A DNA stretch of 49,819 bases from Flavobacteriaceae bacterium (GTDB lineage: Bacteria > Bacteroidota > Bacteroidia > Flavobacteriales > Flavobacteriaceae). The stretch covers positions 1-49,819 of the forward strand of contig JAGKWW010000020.1 of NCBI GenBank assembly GCA_021151665.1, written 5' to 3'. The translations under genes and the position numbers were made by a program. Position 1 is the first letter of the stretch. Every line of letters begins with the position of its first letter. Positions 17,135-26,199 of this stretch are shown piece by piece. The notes below the pieces were generated by a model. It made no database searches. It was not told where the DNA came from and saw only the letters and a program-made list of their open reading frames with translations.

Positions 17135-17890
17135 CTACCGTAACGTTACTCCCCCGTCAACCGTCATGGTGGTGCCGGTTATCCATTTAGAGGCGTCGCT
17201 TAGCAGGTAAATAACAGCATAGGCCACCTCTTCCGGCTCGCCAAACCGCCCAAGCGGAAACTTCTTGAGATAGTTTTCCATATCTTCTTCGGAGAGCGCT
17301 TTTTCGGTGAGGTTGGTTTTTATAAGAGCCGGTTCAACCGTATTAACGCGTATCTGCTTGGCCGCAAGCTCAAGCGCCATTCCGCGTGAAAGAGAATTTA
17401 CAGCACCTTTAGATGCCATATAGGTAATATTTCCAAATGATGCCACATGCGATGCTATCGACGAAATAAATACAACAGAAGCTCCTTCTCTCAGAAGGTT
17501 CTTCTTCACGACCTGCTGTGAAATCACTGCCGGTGCAAAGAGATTTACGGCAAAAGTCTCATCCCAGGCCTTTTGCCCGATGAATTTAAACGGAAGTTTT
17601 TTAAGAAAACCAGCACAATGCACGATACCATCCAGTTTAGGCAGCTGTGCCACAAAAGCCGCAATACCCTCGTCAGTGCCCAGATCGGCAATCACCGATT
17701 GGTGTTGGCTCCCGTCGCTATTATGAAGCGACTCAAAAGTTTCCTGCAGCCTTGTTTCGTTTCTTCCAGTGATGATAACCGCAGCTCCCATTTTAGAGCA
17801 TTCAACGGCTATTGCAGCGCCTATACCTGATGAGGAACCGGTAACCAGTATCGTCTTGCCCGAAAGGGAGAAAGGGTTATAGTTTTCCAT
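17135..17890 (-). CDS. Short-chain dehydrogenase/reductase, FabG-like
   Basis: A 251-residue classical SDR with the cofactor motif TGSSSGIG (18-25), an NxAG-equivalent region HCAG, catalytic Ser143/144, Tyr157 and Lys161 (YMASK), and a C-terminal TVDGG motif. These are typical of 3-oxoacyl-ACP reductases. Its stop is two bases from the start side of a KAS III gene cluster: the order KAS III-ACP-KAS III-SDR on one transcript suggests that it reduces the beta-keto group of a carrier-bound short acyl chain. A sugar-oxidising role cannot be ruled out from sequence, since the SDR family is broad. Confidence 0.85.
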   Translation of the reverse strand: MENYNPFSLSGKTILVTGSSSGIGAAIAVECSKMGAAVIITGRNETRLQETFESLHNSDGSQHQSVIADLGTDEGIAAFVAQLPKLDGIVHCAGFLKKLPFKFIGQKAWDETFAVNLFAPAVISQQVVKKNLLREGASVVFISSIASHVASFGNITYMASKGAVNSLSRGMALELAAKQIRVNTVEPALIKTNLTEKALSEEDMENYLKKFPLGRFGEPEEVAYAVIYLLSDASKWITGTTMTVDGGVTLR

Positions 17891-17892
17891 AA

Positions 17893-18951
17893 TTATATTT
17901 CAACAAGGTCACTAATCAAACAATCTTTAAAATCGATTACGGCAGTAGCCCAGCTCATCCCGACACCAAAGCCCGAAAGCAGCAGCTTATGCTTTCCATC
18001 CAGCTTGCCCTGAAGTTGTGTTACCATGGTAAGCGGGATAGACACAGAAGAAGTGTTACCAAAATGTTCGATAGAAGTTGGCGCTTTTGCCGCGTCTATC
18101 TTCAGTTTTTTAGCCAGATAGTTGTTCATGTAACTGTTTGCCTGGTGAAACACGAAGTAATCGATAGTATCTTTTTCGGTACCTGAATATTCCAGCAGTT
18201 TCTTAATGTCGCCGGGTATTTCCAGAAGCACGAAGTTAAAAACATCGGCGCCCTTCATGTAACCATGTTCATCCGTACGCACATTACCGTGTTCATCCAC
18301 TACTTTTTCTTCGAGAGTAGCCGCACTGCTCGGGTTGCGGTAACCGCCGCCCTCTATCTTAATATACGATTCTTTTGAACCGTCTGAATTCAGTGAAAAG
18401 TACGATGTACCGAAAGCCTCATTGTTTTCGATAATACAGGCTACTCCTCCATCGCCAAAAAGGAATGCGGTCTTCCGGTCTTTCGCCGAATAAACCTTAG
18501 AACGTGTCTCGCCATCCAGCAGCAGCGCCTTGCGGAAGCCGCCCGTCTGCATCAGCCCGTAAACCACGGAAAGCCCGTACACGAATGCCGAGCAGCCAAG
18601 TGTCAGGTCGAATGCGGCCGTGTGCTTAGATAGCCCCAGCCTGTCCTGCAGCAATACCGAGGTTGCCGGCATGCGATAATCAGGCGTTTGCGATATAAAC
18701 ACCAGCAGGTCTATCTCGGCCCGATCAATGCCCATATCGCTAATAAGCTTTTCGGCAGCGGCATAGCAAAGGTCAGACGAGGTGGTTTTGGCATCGGTAA
18801 AGCGCCTTTCTTTAATACCCACCTTATCTACGATTTCCTTTACGGCTTCTTTGTCAAAATGCTCGGTGTAATTGTAGTTATCTACAATATTGGCCGGCAC
18901 GGCAGCCGCCATCCCCGTAATGCCTACATTCTTAAACTGGAGTAAAGCCAC
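17893..18951 (-). CDS. Ketoacyl-ACP synthase III family protein (first copy)
   Basis: A 352-residue thiolase-fold condensing enzyme. The KAS III triad is intact: Cys120 (LTLGCSAFVYG), His269 (FVFHQAN) and Asn299 (FGNTSSVSIP). It would condense an acyl-CoA or acyl-ACP with malonyl-ACP. It shares obvious similarity with the second copy at 19196 (same length, same motif spacing) but differs in the insert around 205-235 and in the pocket sequence, so the two probably accept different primers. It lies between the SDR and the ACP gene. This is unlikely to be housekeeping FabH, given its position in the middle of a sugar locus. Confidence 0.9.
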   Translation of the reverse strand: MALLQFKNVGITGMAAAVPANIVDNYNYTEHFDKEAVKEIVDKVGIKERRFTDAKTTSSDLCYAAAEKLISDMGIDRAEIDLLVFISQTPDYRMPATSVLLQDRLGLSKHTAAFDLTLGCSAFVYGLSVVYGLMQTGGFRKALLLDGETRSKVYSAKDRKTAFLFGDGGVACIIENNEAFGTSYFSLNSDGSKESYIKIEGGGYRNPSSAATLEEKVVDEHGNVRTDEHGYMKGADVFNFVLLEIPGDIKKLLEYSGTEKDTIDYFVFHQANSYMNNYLAKKLKIDAAKAPTSIEHFGNTSSVSIPLTMVTQLQGKLDGKHKLLLSGFGVGMSWATAVIDFKDCLISDLVEI

Positions 18952-18966
18952 GTTGTTTTCCTTTCT

Positions 18967-19191
18967 TTATGAATTAGCAGATACGTAATTGTAGATATCG
19001 CCTACAGTCTGTAGTTTCTGGAACTCGTTGCTTTCGATGATTACATTGTACTCTTCATCGATCATCGCGATCACAGAAAGCAATGCCAGTGAATCCCACT
19101 CATCATAATCCCTAAAGGTGTCTGTAAGTGCGATATCCCTGTCTTCTATTTCTAATGTTTCTTTTAGCAAGTCAATAAATTTCTGTTCCAT
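18967..19191 (-). CDS. Acyl carrier protein
   Basis: A 74-residue acidic carrier protein. The phosphopantetheine site is the serine in EWDSLALLSVIAMIDEEY, in the normal position near the middle of the chain. It differs from housekeeping AcpP, which usually reads DSLDTVELVM. I chose the ATG at 19191; a longer frame reaching 19251 would overlap the upstream KAS III gene by about 55 bases. The gene lies between two KAS III genes, so it is the likely carrier for the condensations of this locus. Confidence 0.9.
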   Translation of the reverse strand: MEQKFIDLLKETLEIEDRDIALTDTFRDYDEWDSLALLSVIAMIDEEYNVIIESNEFQKLQTVGDIYNYVSANS

Positions 19192-19195
19192 GGTA

Positions 19196-20269
19196 TCAAT
19201 TATTTGGGTTATAAATAAGTATTTCGGGGCAAATGACAGAGTCGGTTTCAAAATAAACCGTTCCCCACGAGAGGCCTACGCCAAAGCCACAGCCTACAAG
19301 CTTTAGTGCCTGTGTACGTGCGGCCTCGTTAAGCCTTGTAACTATTGTGAGCGGTATGGATGCAGATGATGTGTTGCCATACTCATCAAGTGAGTATGGT
19401 GTTTTCTCTGCCCCAACCTTTAGTTTTTTTCTAATCATTTCTGTCATCAGCTTGTTTGCCTGGTGCAGGATAAAATAATCCGCATCCTCAAGGCTAAGGC
19501 CAAACTTTTCGGCAAGCGATTTAATGCTTTTTGGCGCCCTCGTTATGCCAAAGATAAACACATCCTGGCCCTTCAGGTAGCTTTGCAGGTTGTTGCGGAA
19601 TACGCCCGGTTCACGCTCGCTGACTTCCAGTGATTTTTCATTGAAGAAATTACGGAATCCTCCATCGTCAATCATGATGGCATTGTGGCCGCTTCCGTCG
19701 GTTCCCGTTTCAAAGTACATCGATGGCGCGCTTCCATCAAAAGAAAGGGCCGTCGCCGTACCCGCATCGCCAAAAAGCGGATAGGTGCTTTTATCGCGGT
19801 CAGACTTGGTTACCGTTACTGTATCTCCTACGAGAAGAAGGCCTTTCCGGAAGCTGCCGCCGGCCATAAGTCCGCTAATGGTAGCAAGCCCATATACCCA
19901 ACCGGAGCAACCAAGCGATATATCAAGCGCATAACACTCTTTCGAAAGGCCAAGCCTGTCCTGCAAAATACAGGAAGTCGCCGGAAGTATATAATCCGGA
20001 GTCTGCGTTACAAAGATCAGGCAGTCTATTTCCGATTTGTCCCATCCAAGATCAGCGATGACTTTCTCAGCCGCCTGAAAGCAAAGGTCTGATGTACATA
20101 TTTTACTGTCGCCCACCACATGGCGGCTGGCTATACCGGTAGTGTCTATAAACTTTGCGATATCTTCGGCGCTGCCCAGCATCTCCAGGTTACGGTTATC
20201 GATCACTTTTTCGGGCACGCATGCCGAAATACCGTTTATTTTTACATTGTTTATTTTCTGAAATGCCAT
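19196..20269 (-). CDS. Ketoacyl-ACP synthase III family protein (second copy)
   Basis: A 357-residue KAS III family enzyme with the triad Cys121 (SLGCSGWVYG), His269 (FILHQAN) and Asn299 (YGNTSSASIP). It is a paralogue of the copy at 17893: the triad spacing is the same, but the two differ over most of their length. It starts ten bases after the acetyltransferase gene and is followed four bases later by the ACP gene. With two condensing enzymes and one ketoreductase the set could make two rounds of extension. The substrates are not known from sequence. Confidence 0.9.
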   Translation of the reverse strand: MAFQKINNVKINGISACVPEKVIDNRNLEMLGSAEDIAKFIDTTGIASRHVVGDSKICTSDLCFQAAEKVIADLGWDKSEIDCLIFVTQTPDYILPATSCILQDRLGLSKECYALDISLGCSGWVYGLATISGLMAGGSFRKGLLLVGDTVTVTKSDRDKSTYPLFGDAGTATALSFDGSAPSMYFETGTDGSGHNAIMIDDGGFRNFFNEKSLEVSEREPGVFRNNLQSYLKGQDVFIFGITRAPKSIKSLAEKFGLSLEDADYFILHQANKLMTEMIRKKLKVGAEKTPYSLDEYGNTSSASIPLTIVTRLNEAARTQALKLVGCGFGVGLSWGTVYFETDSVICPEILIYNPNN

Positions 20270-20279
20270 GTTGCCTTCT

Positions 20280-20921
20280 TTATAATGCTACTTTTTTTGC
20301 GGGATTGCCCATATAGAGGGTGTCATCTTTGGTGTTGCGCATCACCACACTGTTAGCACCTATTTTGGTATTGTTGCCTATTTTAAGCCCCTGCAGCGCA
20401 ATTGCCTGCACCCCGAAGAAATTACAGTTGCCCACCCTGGTGTTGCCGGATACCCTTACCATCGGTCCCAGAACATTATAATCGCCCAGAACCGCATCAT
20501 GCCCAAGCGAGGCGTGGCTGTTGAGCAGGTTAAAATCGCCCAGTGTTACATCGCAGCTTATGCGTGTACCAAAAAAGAACAGGTTTCCCTTGCCCATCTT
20601 AACCGTTTCTTTATCCAAAAATAAAACATTTGGCGCCCATAAATTCGGGAAAATGACATTTTCGTTCACTATCTGTACCGCCAGCTTTTTCAGTACCGGA
20701 GCCGAAGCGATAGAAAACACCACATTAAGCTCTTCTTTCCAAGCATTAAGCTCATTAAGCCCGCCAAGCACCTTTCCATATTTGTTGGCTGTGCCTTTTT
20801 CCTGCCCGTCGTCAAAATAACCTATCAGGTCCCACTCGGGAGATTCTTCATTTATCGCGTTGATCATGCATGCCACTTCGCGGCCAAAACCGCCAAAGCC
20901 ATATATCGCTATTTTTTTCAT
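20280..20921 (-). CDS. Hexapeptide-repeat sugar N-acyltransferase (PglD/NeuD family)
   Basis: A 213-residue acyltransferase with an N-terminal Rossmann-like nucleotide-sugar domain (IAIYGFGGFGREV) and a C-terminal left-handed beta helix. His141 in LGHDAVLGD lines up with the catalytic histidine of Campylobacter PglD (my inference from the motif). In the PglF-PglE-PglD route it would acetylate the C4 amine to give UDP-N,N'-diacetylbacillosamine. Because it directly neighbours the KAS III/ACP module, it may instead use an acyl-ACP donor. NeuD-type O-acetylation of a nonulosonate is a third possibility. Its start overlaps the sugar transferase stop by four bases. Confidence 0.87.
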   Translation of the reverse strand: MKKIAIYGFGGFGREVACMINAINEESPEWDLIGYFDDGQEKGTANKYGKVLGGLNELNAWKEELNVVFSIASAPVLKKLAVQIVNENVIFPNLWAPNVLFLDKETVKMGKGNLFFFGTRISCDVTLGDFNLLNSHASLGHDAVLGDYNVLGPMVRVSGNTRVGNCNFFGVQAIALQGLKIGNNTKIGANSVVMRNTKDDTLYMGNPAKKVAL

Positions 20922-21532
20922 CCTTCTTTTTTAGTTCCTGTAAAAGGTGTAGTGGTAGCAGTACCCTGCATATTGATGCCCTCCCTTACGATCACTTTTT
21001 TTACCGTAAGCCAGAATATCTTCAGGTCCAGGCCAAAAGATATATGGTCTACATAATATACATCGAGTTCAAATTTTTCTTCCCAGCCTATCGAGTTGCG
21101 TCCGTTTACCTGCGCCCACCCCGTAATGCCCGGCTTTACTTCGTGCCTCCGGGACTGTCTTTCGGTATAAAGCTTAAGATAGCTTACCAATAGCGGCCTC
21201 GGGCCAATGATGCTCATGTCACCTTTCATAACATTGATGAGTTGCGGAAGCTCGTCTAACGAGGTAGAACGAATAAATTTTCCCACAGGCGTAAGCCTTT
21301 CGCTGTCCGGCAACAGTTTACCATCCGGCCCGCGCTCATCGGTCATGGTCTTAAACTTCACCAGCTTAAACACCCTGCCGTTTTTGCCCGGCCTGTCCTG
21401 CGTAAAGAAGACACCTCCCTTATTAAAAATATAGAGCAGTAGCATCAGCGCCAGGAATATCGGCAATATCACGATGAACACCGTGTAGGCAAACAGATAA
21501 TCCCCAAGCGGCTTAAAAAAGTTCTTATACAT
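20918..21532 (-). CDS. pglC: Initiating undecaprenyl-phosphate sugar phosphotransferase (PglC-like)
   Basis: Transfers a sugar 1-phosphate from a UDP-sugar to the lipid carrier, starting the repeat unit. The 204 residues match the short monotopic phosphoglycosyltransferase form: one N-terminal reentrant hydrophobic helix (about 14-35), KFKTMTDERG, and the catalytic Asp-Glu pair in STSLDELPQ. The pair sits at residues 93-94, the same numbering as in Campylobacter PglC. KGDMSIIGPRPLL and the C-terminal PGITGWAQVNGR are also present. With PglF-, PglE- and PglD-like genes nearby, UDP-diNAc-bacillosamine is the most likely substrate, but the family also uses other 6-deoxy amino sugars. Confidence 0.92.
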   Translation of the reverse strand: MYKNFFKPLGDYLFAYTVFIVILPIFLALMLLLYIFNKGGVFFTQDRPGKNGRVFKLVKFKTMTDERGPDGKLLPDSERLTPVGKFIRSTSLDELPQLINVMKGDMSIIGPRPLLVSYLKLYTERQSRRHEVKPGITGWAQVNGRNSIGWEEKFELDVYYVDHISFGLDLKIFWLTVKKVIVREGINMQGTATTTPFTGTKKEG

Positions 21533-21542
21533 AAATCGTTTT

Positions 21543-22724
21543 CTATAGCTTGTATAGCTTTTTCATGGCTTCCCAAATGGCTACACTATCAAAATTCTTA
21601 GCCCACTCTACTCCGTTACGCCCATACTTTTCGCGGAGCCCGTCATCGTTGTACAATAATGTCATGGCATCTTTAAGCGCCGGCACATTTTTAGGTTCTA
21701 TAAGCATACCATTATAGCCATCAGAAACGGCGTCGCGGCAGCCCGTGGCTTTGGTACTTATAACAGGGACGCCCATTGCAGCGGCCTGCACCAATACGTT
21801 GCCAAAACCTTCCCACCAGGCCGGAAGCACAAATACGTCCATAAGCGACAGGTACAGCGGGACATCCTGTTGCGGGCCCAGATACATCATCCCGGGATGG
21901 GTTTTTATCTTATCGATAAGCGTTTTATCCGCTATCTGTTCCTGTTCGATGCCTCCTACAAATATAAATCTTAAATTTTGATTAGCATTGTAGAGATCAT
22001 TAAATGCCTGATAAGTTTCTGTTATGCCTTTACGGTCTACAAGGCGTCCTACAAAGCCATACACAAATTTTCCGTCGAGCCCGAGTTCGCGCTTAAGAGC
22101 TTGTGTCCTTTCAGCCGAAACCTTATCAGGGCTGAACCTTGCGATATCTATCCCATTGCTGCTGCCTTTATTGATGACTACCGTTTTACTTTTAGCGAAT
22201 ACTCCAAGCTCATGCGAAAGCCTTTCCAGCGAGGGGCTGATGCAGATAATTTTCTGGGCACACCTTCCGGACATGCTTTCCATCATTACGAGTATTTTCT
22301 TTTTGAACCCATGCTCATGCTCAAAGCGGAATCCTCGGCAGGTATAGATGCGCACGGGAACCCCTGTCAGTTTTGCGGCAACCATCCCTAACAAGCCTAT
22401 TTTCGGGGTTCCGACATTTACCACATCCGGCTTTACTTTCCTGAAATGACGCAATACCTGGCGCAGTGACGAAAGATCTTTCATAATTGAGATATCCCGC
22501 TCTATGGTTACAGGCAGTAATGTACCGCCCTCATCCCGGCAATAGTCTATAGTGCGCTGGTCTTCCGGGGCTATCAGGTAGACATCATACCCCTGGTCGG
22601 CAAAATGCTTCATTTGTCCCTTGATAAGGATAGTACTTGCTGAAGCGGTAATGCCTATAACTATTTTTTTCTTATGGGTCATAGATTGGCTTTTTGTGTA
22701 GGCGGGATCGGTTTCGTGTATCAT
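21543..22724 (-). CDS. GT4-family glycosyltransferase (PglA-like)
   Basis: A 393-residue GT-B fold retaining glycosyltransferase. The N-terminal domain opens with KIVIGITASASTI. The C-terminal domain has GFVGRLVDRKGI, the donor-binding run LPAWWEGFGNVLVQAAAMG and the E-x7-E pattern. It follows the PglC-like gene in the same order as in bacillosamine loci, so it may add the second sugar. The ATG at 22724 overlaps the flippase stop as ATGA, which suggests coupling; the ATG at 22682 would give the more usual N-terminus, and I cannot decide between them. Confidence 0.88.
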   Translation of the reverse strand: MIHETDPAYTKSQSMTHKKKIVIGITASASTILIKGQMKHFADQGYDVYLIAPEDQRTIDYCRDEGGTLLPVTIERDISIMKDLSSLRQVLRHFRKVKPDVVNVGTPKIGLLGMVAAKLTGVPVRIYTCRGFRFEHEHGFKKKILVMMESMSGRCAQKIICISPSLERLSHELGVFAKSKTVVINKGSSNGIDIARFSPDKVSAERTQALKRELGLDGKFVYGFVGRLVDRKGITETYQAFNDLYNANQNLRFIFVGGIEQEQIADKTLIDKIKTHPGMMYLGPQQDVPLYLSLMDVFVLPAWWEGFGNVLVQAAAMGVPVISTKATGCRDAVSDGYNGMLIEPKNVPALKDAMTLLYNDDGLREKYGRNGVEWAKNFDSVAIWEAMKKLYKL

Positions 22725-24262
22725 TTACGCCTGAATTTAGATAGCATATTTACAACATATTGCTTTTGCTGTGTATCCAGCGAATACCTGTATATTAAAA
22801 CCGGTGACACGGTAAATGAGATCAGGAAACTGCAAACTACCCGTACGAGTTGTGGTATTTCCGGATAAGTAAGCAGAATTAGCAAACCAACAACTACTGC
22901 AGTTGGAAGCAGGATCTGAATAATTTCCTGTGCATATGACCGTACATCATATTCGAGATACTTGTTTAACAGGTATAGCCTAATCCCAAGAGAAATTATT
23001 TCCAGTATTATACCGACAACAATAATTGAATAGTTAGGATAACCATATTGAAAGAGCACATAGGATATCGGCAGGTTCAGTATAAGTAAAACGCTTACCC
23101 ATAAGTTATAGGCCTTCACTTTACCAATGGCGATAAAAACATTCTGCATCCCGGCCGACATAATCAGTACAAGCACCGAGATAATGATGTACCGCGCAAA
23201 TATAATACTGTCTGCAGGCACCTCTTTAAGCCAAAGCTTTAATATGAAAGGCATTTCAAAGTACAGCGGGATAGAAAACACCGAGATAGAAAAAAACGAC
23301 ATCTTAGACATTGTCCGCATGGTGTAAAGCATTTTGCTGTAGTTTTTTTCCCCGGCAGATTTCATAAGCACCGGCGCCATCGATGTAGACACGCCCTGCG
23401 ACAATATATTTATTGCATTGTTTACCTGTTGGGATATACCGTAAGCAGCATTTGTTACCACACCAAAAAAGATGTTGAGCACTACAGCCACGCCCTGGTT
23501 TCGGCTCATGGTTGCCAGTGCTCCAAGCAGGGTCCAGCTTATGAATGACAACATCTCCCGTGCCAGCTGCTTATCTAATGCTGCAAACAACTTAAATGAA
23601 TGTTCTTTGAAGCGCTTGACGCGGAAATAATACAGGCAAAATATAACAGCCGCTACACAAAACATCAGCATTGAGAAGAACATCAGCTTATCGCCTGCGA
23701 CAAACAATAACAGGAAAGCCATCAAAAGCTTCGATACCGATTCTATCAGGCCGATTACTGCTATAGAAAGGAAATCTTCATAGGCACGCAATGCCCCGAT
23801 AAAGGGAATCGAAATGATATTGAAGAATGAAATGCCTGCCACAAAGCTCATAATGTAGCTGACCGAATCTTCGCGCCCCTTGGGTATGTTGAGCACCGAA
23901 TTCACAAAGAACATGTTGATGACCAGAATGACCAGTATAATCAGTACAGCGTATACAAAATGGATTACGAAGGACGTAGACAATATCCGCGACAACTTCT
24001 GGAAATCCTTTTCCCCAAGCGTTACCGAAATATAACGCTGTGTAGAAGACGACAAAGACCATGTAAAAAAGGTAAGCATTCCCACAAAGCCGATGGTAAG
24101 TGTATAAAGTCCGTAGTCTGACACACCTAACATACGGAGTAACAATGGAGTAGTAATCAACGCCAGTGCTGCGGTAGAAAAACGCTGTGCATACACAATG
24201 ATAGTATTGAACACAATCCTGTGTGCGGTATTTTTCTTTATATCTTGGAGCTTACTTTTCAA
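22721..24262 (-). CDS. wzx: Lipid-linked oligosaccharide flippase (Wzx, MATE/MOP superfamily)
   Basis: A 513-residue integral membrane protein with about 12-14 hydrophobic helices. It has the polysaccharide-transporter family N-terminus: a long amphipathic start, then ITTPLLLRMLGVSDYGLYTL. It would move the lipid-linked repeat unit across the inner membrane for Wzy polymerisation. Basic loops between helices and the lack of any ATPase motif fit the MOP exporter type. Its stop overlaps the start of the downstream glycosyltransferase gene by four bases. Confidence 0.9.
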   Translation of the reverse strand: MKSKLQDIKKNTAHRIVFNTIIVYAQRFSTAALALITTPLLLRMLGVSDYGLYTLTIGFVGMLTFFTWSLSSSTQRYISVTLGEKDFQKLSRILSTSFVIHFVYAVLIILVILVINMFFVNSVLNIPKGREDSVSYIMSFVAGISFFNIISIPFIGALRAYEDFLSIAVIGLIESVSKLLMAFLLLFVAGDKLMFFSMLMFCVAAVIFCLYYFRVKRFKEHSFKLFAALDKQLAREMLSFISWTLLGALATMSRNQGVAVVLNIFFGVVTNAAYGISQQVNNAINILSQGVSTSMAPVLMKSAGEKNYSKMLYTMRTMSKMSFFSISVFSIPLYFEMPFILKLWLKEVPADSIIFARYIIISVLVLIMSAGMQNVFIAIGKVKAYNLWVSVLLILNLPISYVLFQYGYPNYSIIVVGIILEIISLGIRLYLLNKYLEYDVRSYAQEIIQILLPTAVVVGLLILLTYPEIPQLVRVVCSFLISFTVSPVLIYRYSLDTQQKQYVVNMLSKFRRK

Positions 24263-24280
24263 ATGTTTATGCTTTTAGAA

Positions 24281-25237
24281 TTAAGAAAGCATCCTGCGGT
24301 ACACACCAACTGCAGTTTCCAGTTGCCCTGCAATGGTCACAAACCGGGACTTATCACCCTTAATGAATGCTTCCACCTGCCTGTACAATCCGGGCTTATA
24401 TTCTTTATCTATTGTATCGTCAAACTCGTGCGGCACCGCCGTGATAGTACCTTTTGACTGTAACTGGATCCCCTCAAGCGGCTTAAGGATGATCTTGCGT
24501 TTTGACGTAAGCAACTCCACGCCCCACCTGCCTGCACTTTCCCAATGCGAAAGATACGAGAAAAGAACACCTTTTTCTGTAACCCCCGCTCCGCTGTAAA
24601 TGGTTTTTTCATGCCAGTCAAGGCTTCCGCCACGGCTAAACGCAGCCCATTCAGCAGGCTTACCAGCCAGGAAAAACGCCATATCTACTACATGCGTTGA
24701 ATTGGCAAAAAACCAGTTATTCAGAACCTCAATCCGTTTTTTGGAAGGATCGATCTTGTGAGTCCATTCCGTAAACTCAAAGTTCATAGCATCAAGCCCA
24801 CCATCTTCTGCTATCAGCCGCTCCGCTTCTATCACCGAGGCATAAAACCTGCGGTTGTAAGCAACGAGTATATTATCTGCCACTGCAGCAAAACCATCTT
24901 TTATCGACTCCAGCTCTTCAATACTCACTGCCGCGGGCTTCTCGATAAGTATATTGGCAACACCATTGGCGATTACCACTTTCAGGCATTCGGCAAGCAC
25001 CTCAGTACCCGTAGCGATGATGGCGTGTGTAAATCCTTTGTTTCCATCGCCAAAGAAATTATGAATACCGCCCGTGACGGGTTTCTTTCCTGTTTCACCG
25101 AAAAAAACTTCGGCAGAAGCTTCGCCCCTCCCTACAACTTTGTAGTCAGCTTTCATGCCTTCCAGCACTTTTGCATATGACACCGCCATCGGGCCGGTAC
25201 CAATCAATACTATCTTTGGGTTTAGGTTATCGGGCAT
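24281..25237 (-). CDS. Gfo/Idh/MocA-family oxidoreductase (first copy)
   Basis: A 318-residue NAD(P)-dependent oxidoreductase. The N-terminal Rossmann domain has VLIGTGPMAVSYAKVL and the motif LIEKPAAVS, where the Glu-Lys-Pro lysine is the conserved catalytic or binding residue; VAYNRRF follows. The substrate would be a sugar or nucleotide sugar. The gene overlaps the next Gfo/Idh gene by 16 bases, so the pair is translationally linked. The reaction cannot be named from sequence; UDP-sugar C3 oxidation or cytidylyl-sugar modification are possibilities in such loci. Confidence 0.82.
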   Translation of the reverse strand: MPDNLNPKIVLIGTGPMAVSYAKVLEGMKADYKVVGRGEASAEVFFGETGKKPVTGGIHNFFGDGNKGFTHAIIATGTEVLAECLKVVIANGVANILIEKPAAVSIEELESIKDGFAAVADNILVAYNRRFYASVIEAERLIAEDGGLDAMNFEFTEWTHKIDPSKKRIEVLNNWFFANSTHVVDMAFFLAGKPAEWAAFSRGGSLDWHEKTIYSGAGVTEKGVLFSYLSHWESAGRWGVELLTSKRKIILKPLEGIQLQSKGTITAVPHEFDDTIDKEYKPGLYRQVEAFIKGDKSRFVTIAGQLETAVGVYRRMLS

Positions 25238-26199
25238 TTTAGTTCATTTAGGTTAGTGATACTGTTATATTTTGCAAGCAGCGCATCGATAAATATTTTA
25301 TGGGTAGCAGCTGCAGTACCATACGTTGGCAGGTTGCAGCTTCCGCTCTCCAACAGGCTGATTGTTATGCCGGTAGTAAGGCCGCTCTGATAATCCTGGA
25401 AAAATTCTCCTTTTTCTACGCCATACTTATTTTCGGCAGAAAGGTGCAGCACACATTTTTCGCCGCCTTCCTGTACCATCCAGCGGTGTTCGTTGGTAGC
25501 AGCAGAAATAGTCAGCGCGCCCCGTTCACCCGGAAAAGAGTTGATTGAAAATGCATCATTATTTTCAAGAAGCCCCGTAATCGATCCCGTAAACTCTACG
25601 TAACCGCTGCGCTTGCTTTTCAACACGTTGTTATCAATACCATCAGTATTAATGCTTTTAAGCGGCGATCCGCCCAAGAACACGAAAAGGTCTATCATGT
25701 GGAGGGCGTTGCATCCCAAATCCCAGTTTTCGCCGGTAACCGAGAAAAAACTCCTTCCGCCCGTCTGCTGAATCGTTTCGGCAATTGCGGCATACGCCGG
25801 GGTTAACCTGCGCGGATGGTTTACATAGGTTGTAACTCCCTGCTTTTCCAAAAGCGAAGCCACACGGGCATACGCTTCAGGATCCTGGAACAGCACCTTT
25901 TCAAGTACAAGGTATTTCACCTTAACCTTCGAGAGCAGATCGGCGGTCACCATTTCACGTACATTAGAATTGGTTGCTACAATCACCACGTCGGCATCGG
26001 CCGGAAAGTTACCGCTGTTGCTCACAAATTCAAGCTGATGGCTGTGTTCTACCTCGGCAGCGCGTTCTTTTGCAATAGCAAGTGCTTCGTCCGATGGATC
26101 TGAAATGTATACTTTAAGCGTTTCCTTATTATATTTTAAAACGCCCTGCAGGTGCCTGCTCCCTAGCTGGCCTGCGCCTATTATTATAATTGTTTTCAT
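25222..26199 (-). CDS. Gfo/Idh/MocA-family oxidoreductase (second copy)
   Basis: A 325-residue member of the same superfamily as its neighbour. It opens with IIIIGAGQLGSRHLQG and has VLEKVLFQDPEAY in place of the usual EKP motif: the Glu-Lys is kept but Val replaces Pro. VNHPRRLTPAY then replaces the usual Asn-Arg-Arg. Similarity to the first copy is low, so they are probably two different steps or two partners rather than a recent duplication. It overlaps the upstream acyltransferase gene by four bases and the next gene by 16. Confidence 0.8.
   Translation of the reverse strand: MKTIIIIGAGQLGSRHLQGVLKYNKETLKVYISDPSDEALAIAKERAAEVEHSHQLEFVSNSGNFPADADVVIVATNSNVREMVTADLLSKVKVKYLVLEKVLFQDPEAYARVASLLEKQGVTTYVNHPRRLTPAYAAIAETIQQTGGRSFFSVTGENWDLGCNALHMIDLFVFLGGSPLKSINTDGIDNNVLKSKRSGYVEFTGSITGLLENNDAFSINSFPGERGALTISAATNEHRWMVQEGGEKCVLHLSAENKYGVEKGEFFQDYQSGLTTGITISLLESGSCNLPTYGTAAATHKIFIDALLAKYNSITNLNELKCPIT

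Noticed and set aside
19192..19251. Extended N-terminus of the ACP gene
   Set aside because: It would overlap the KAS III gene by about 55 bases and adds a hydrophobic start untypical of carrier proteins.
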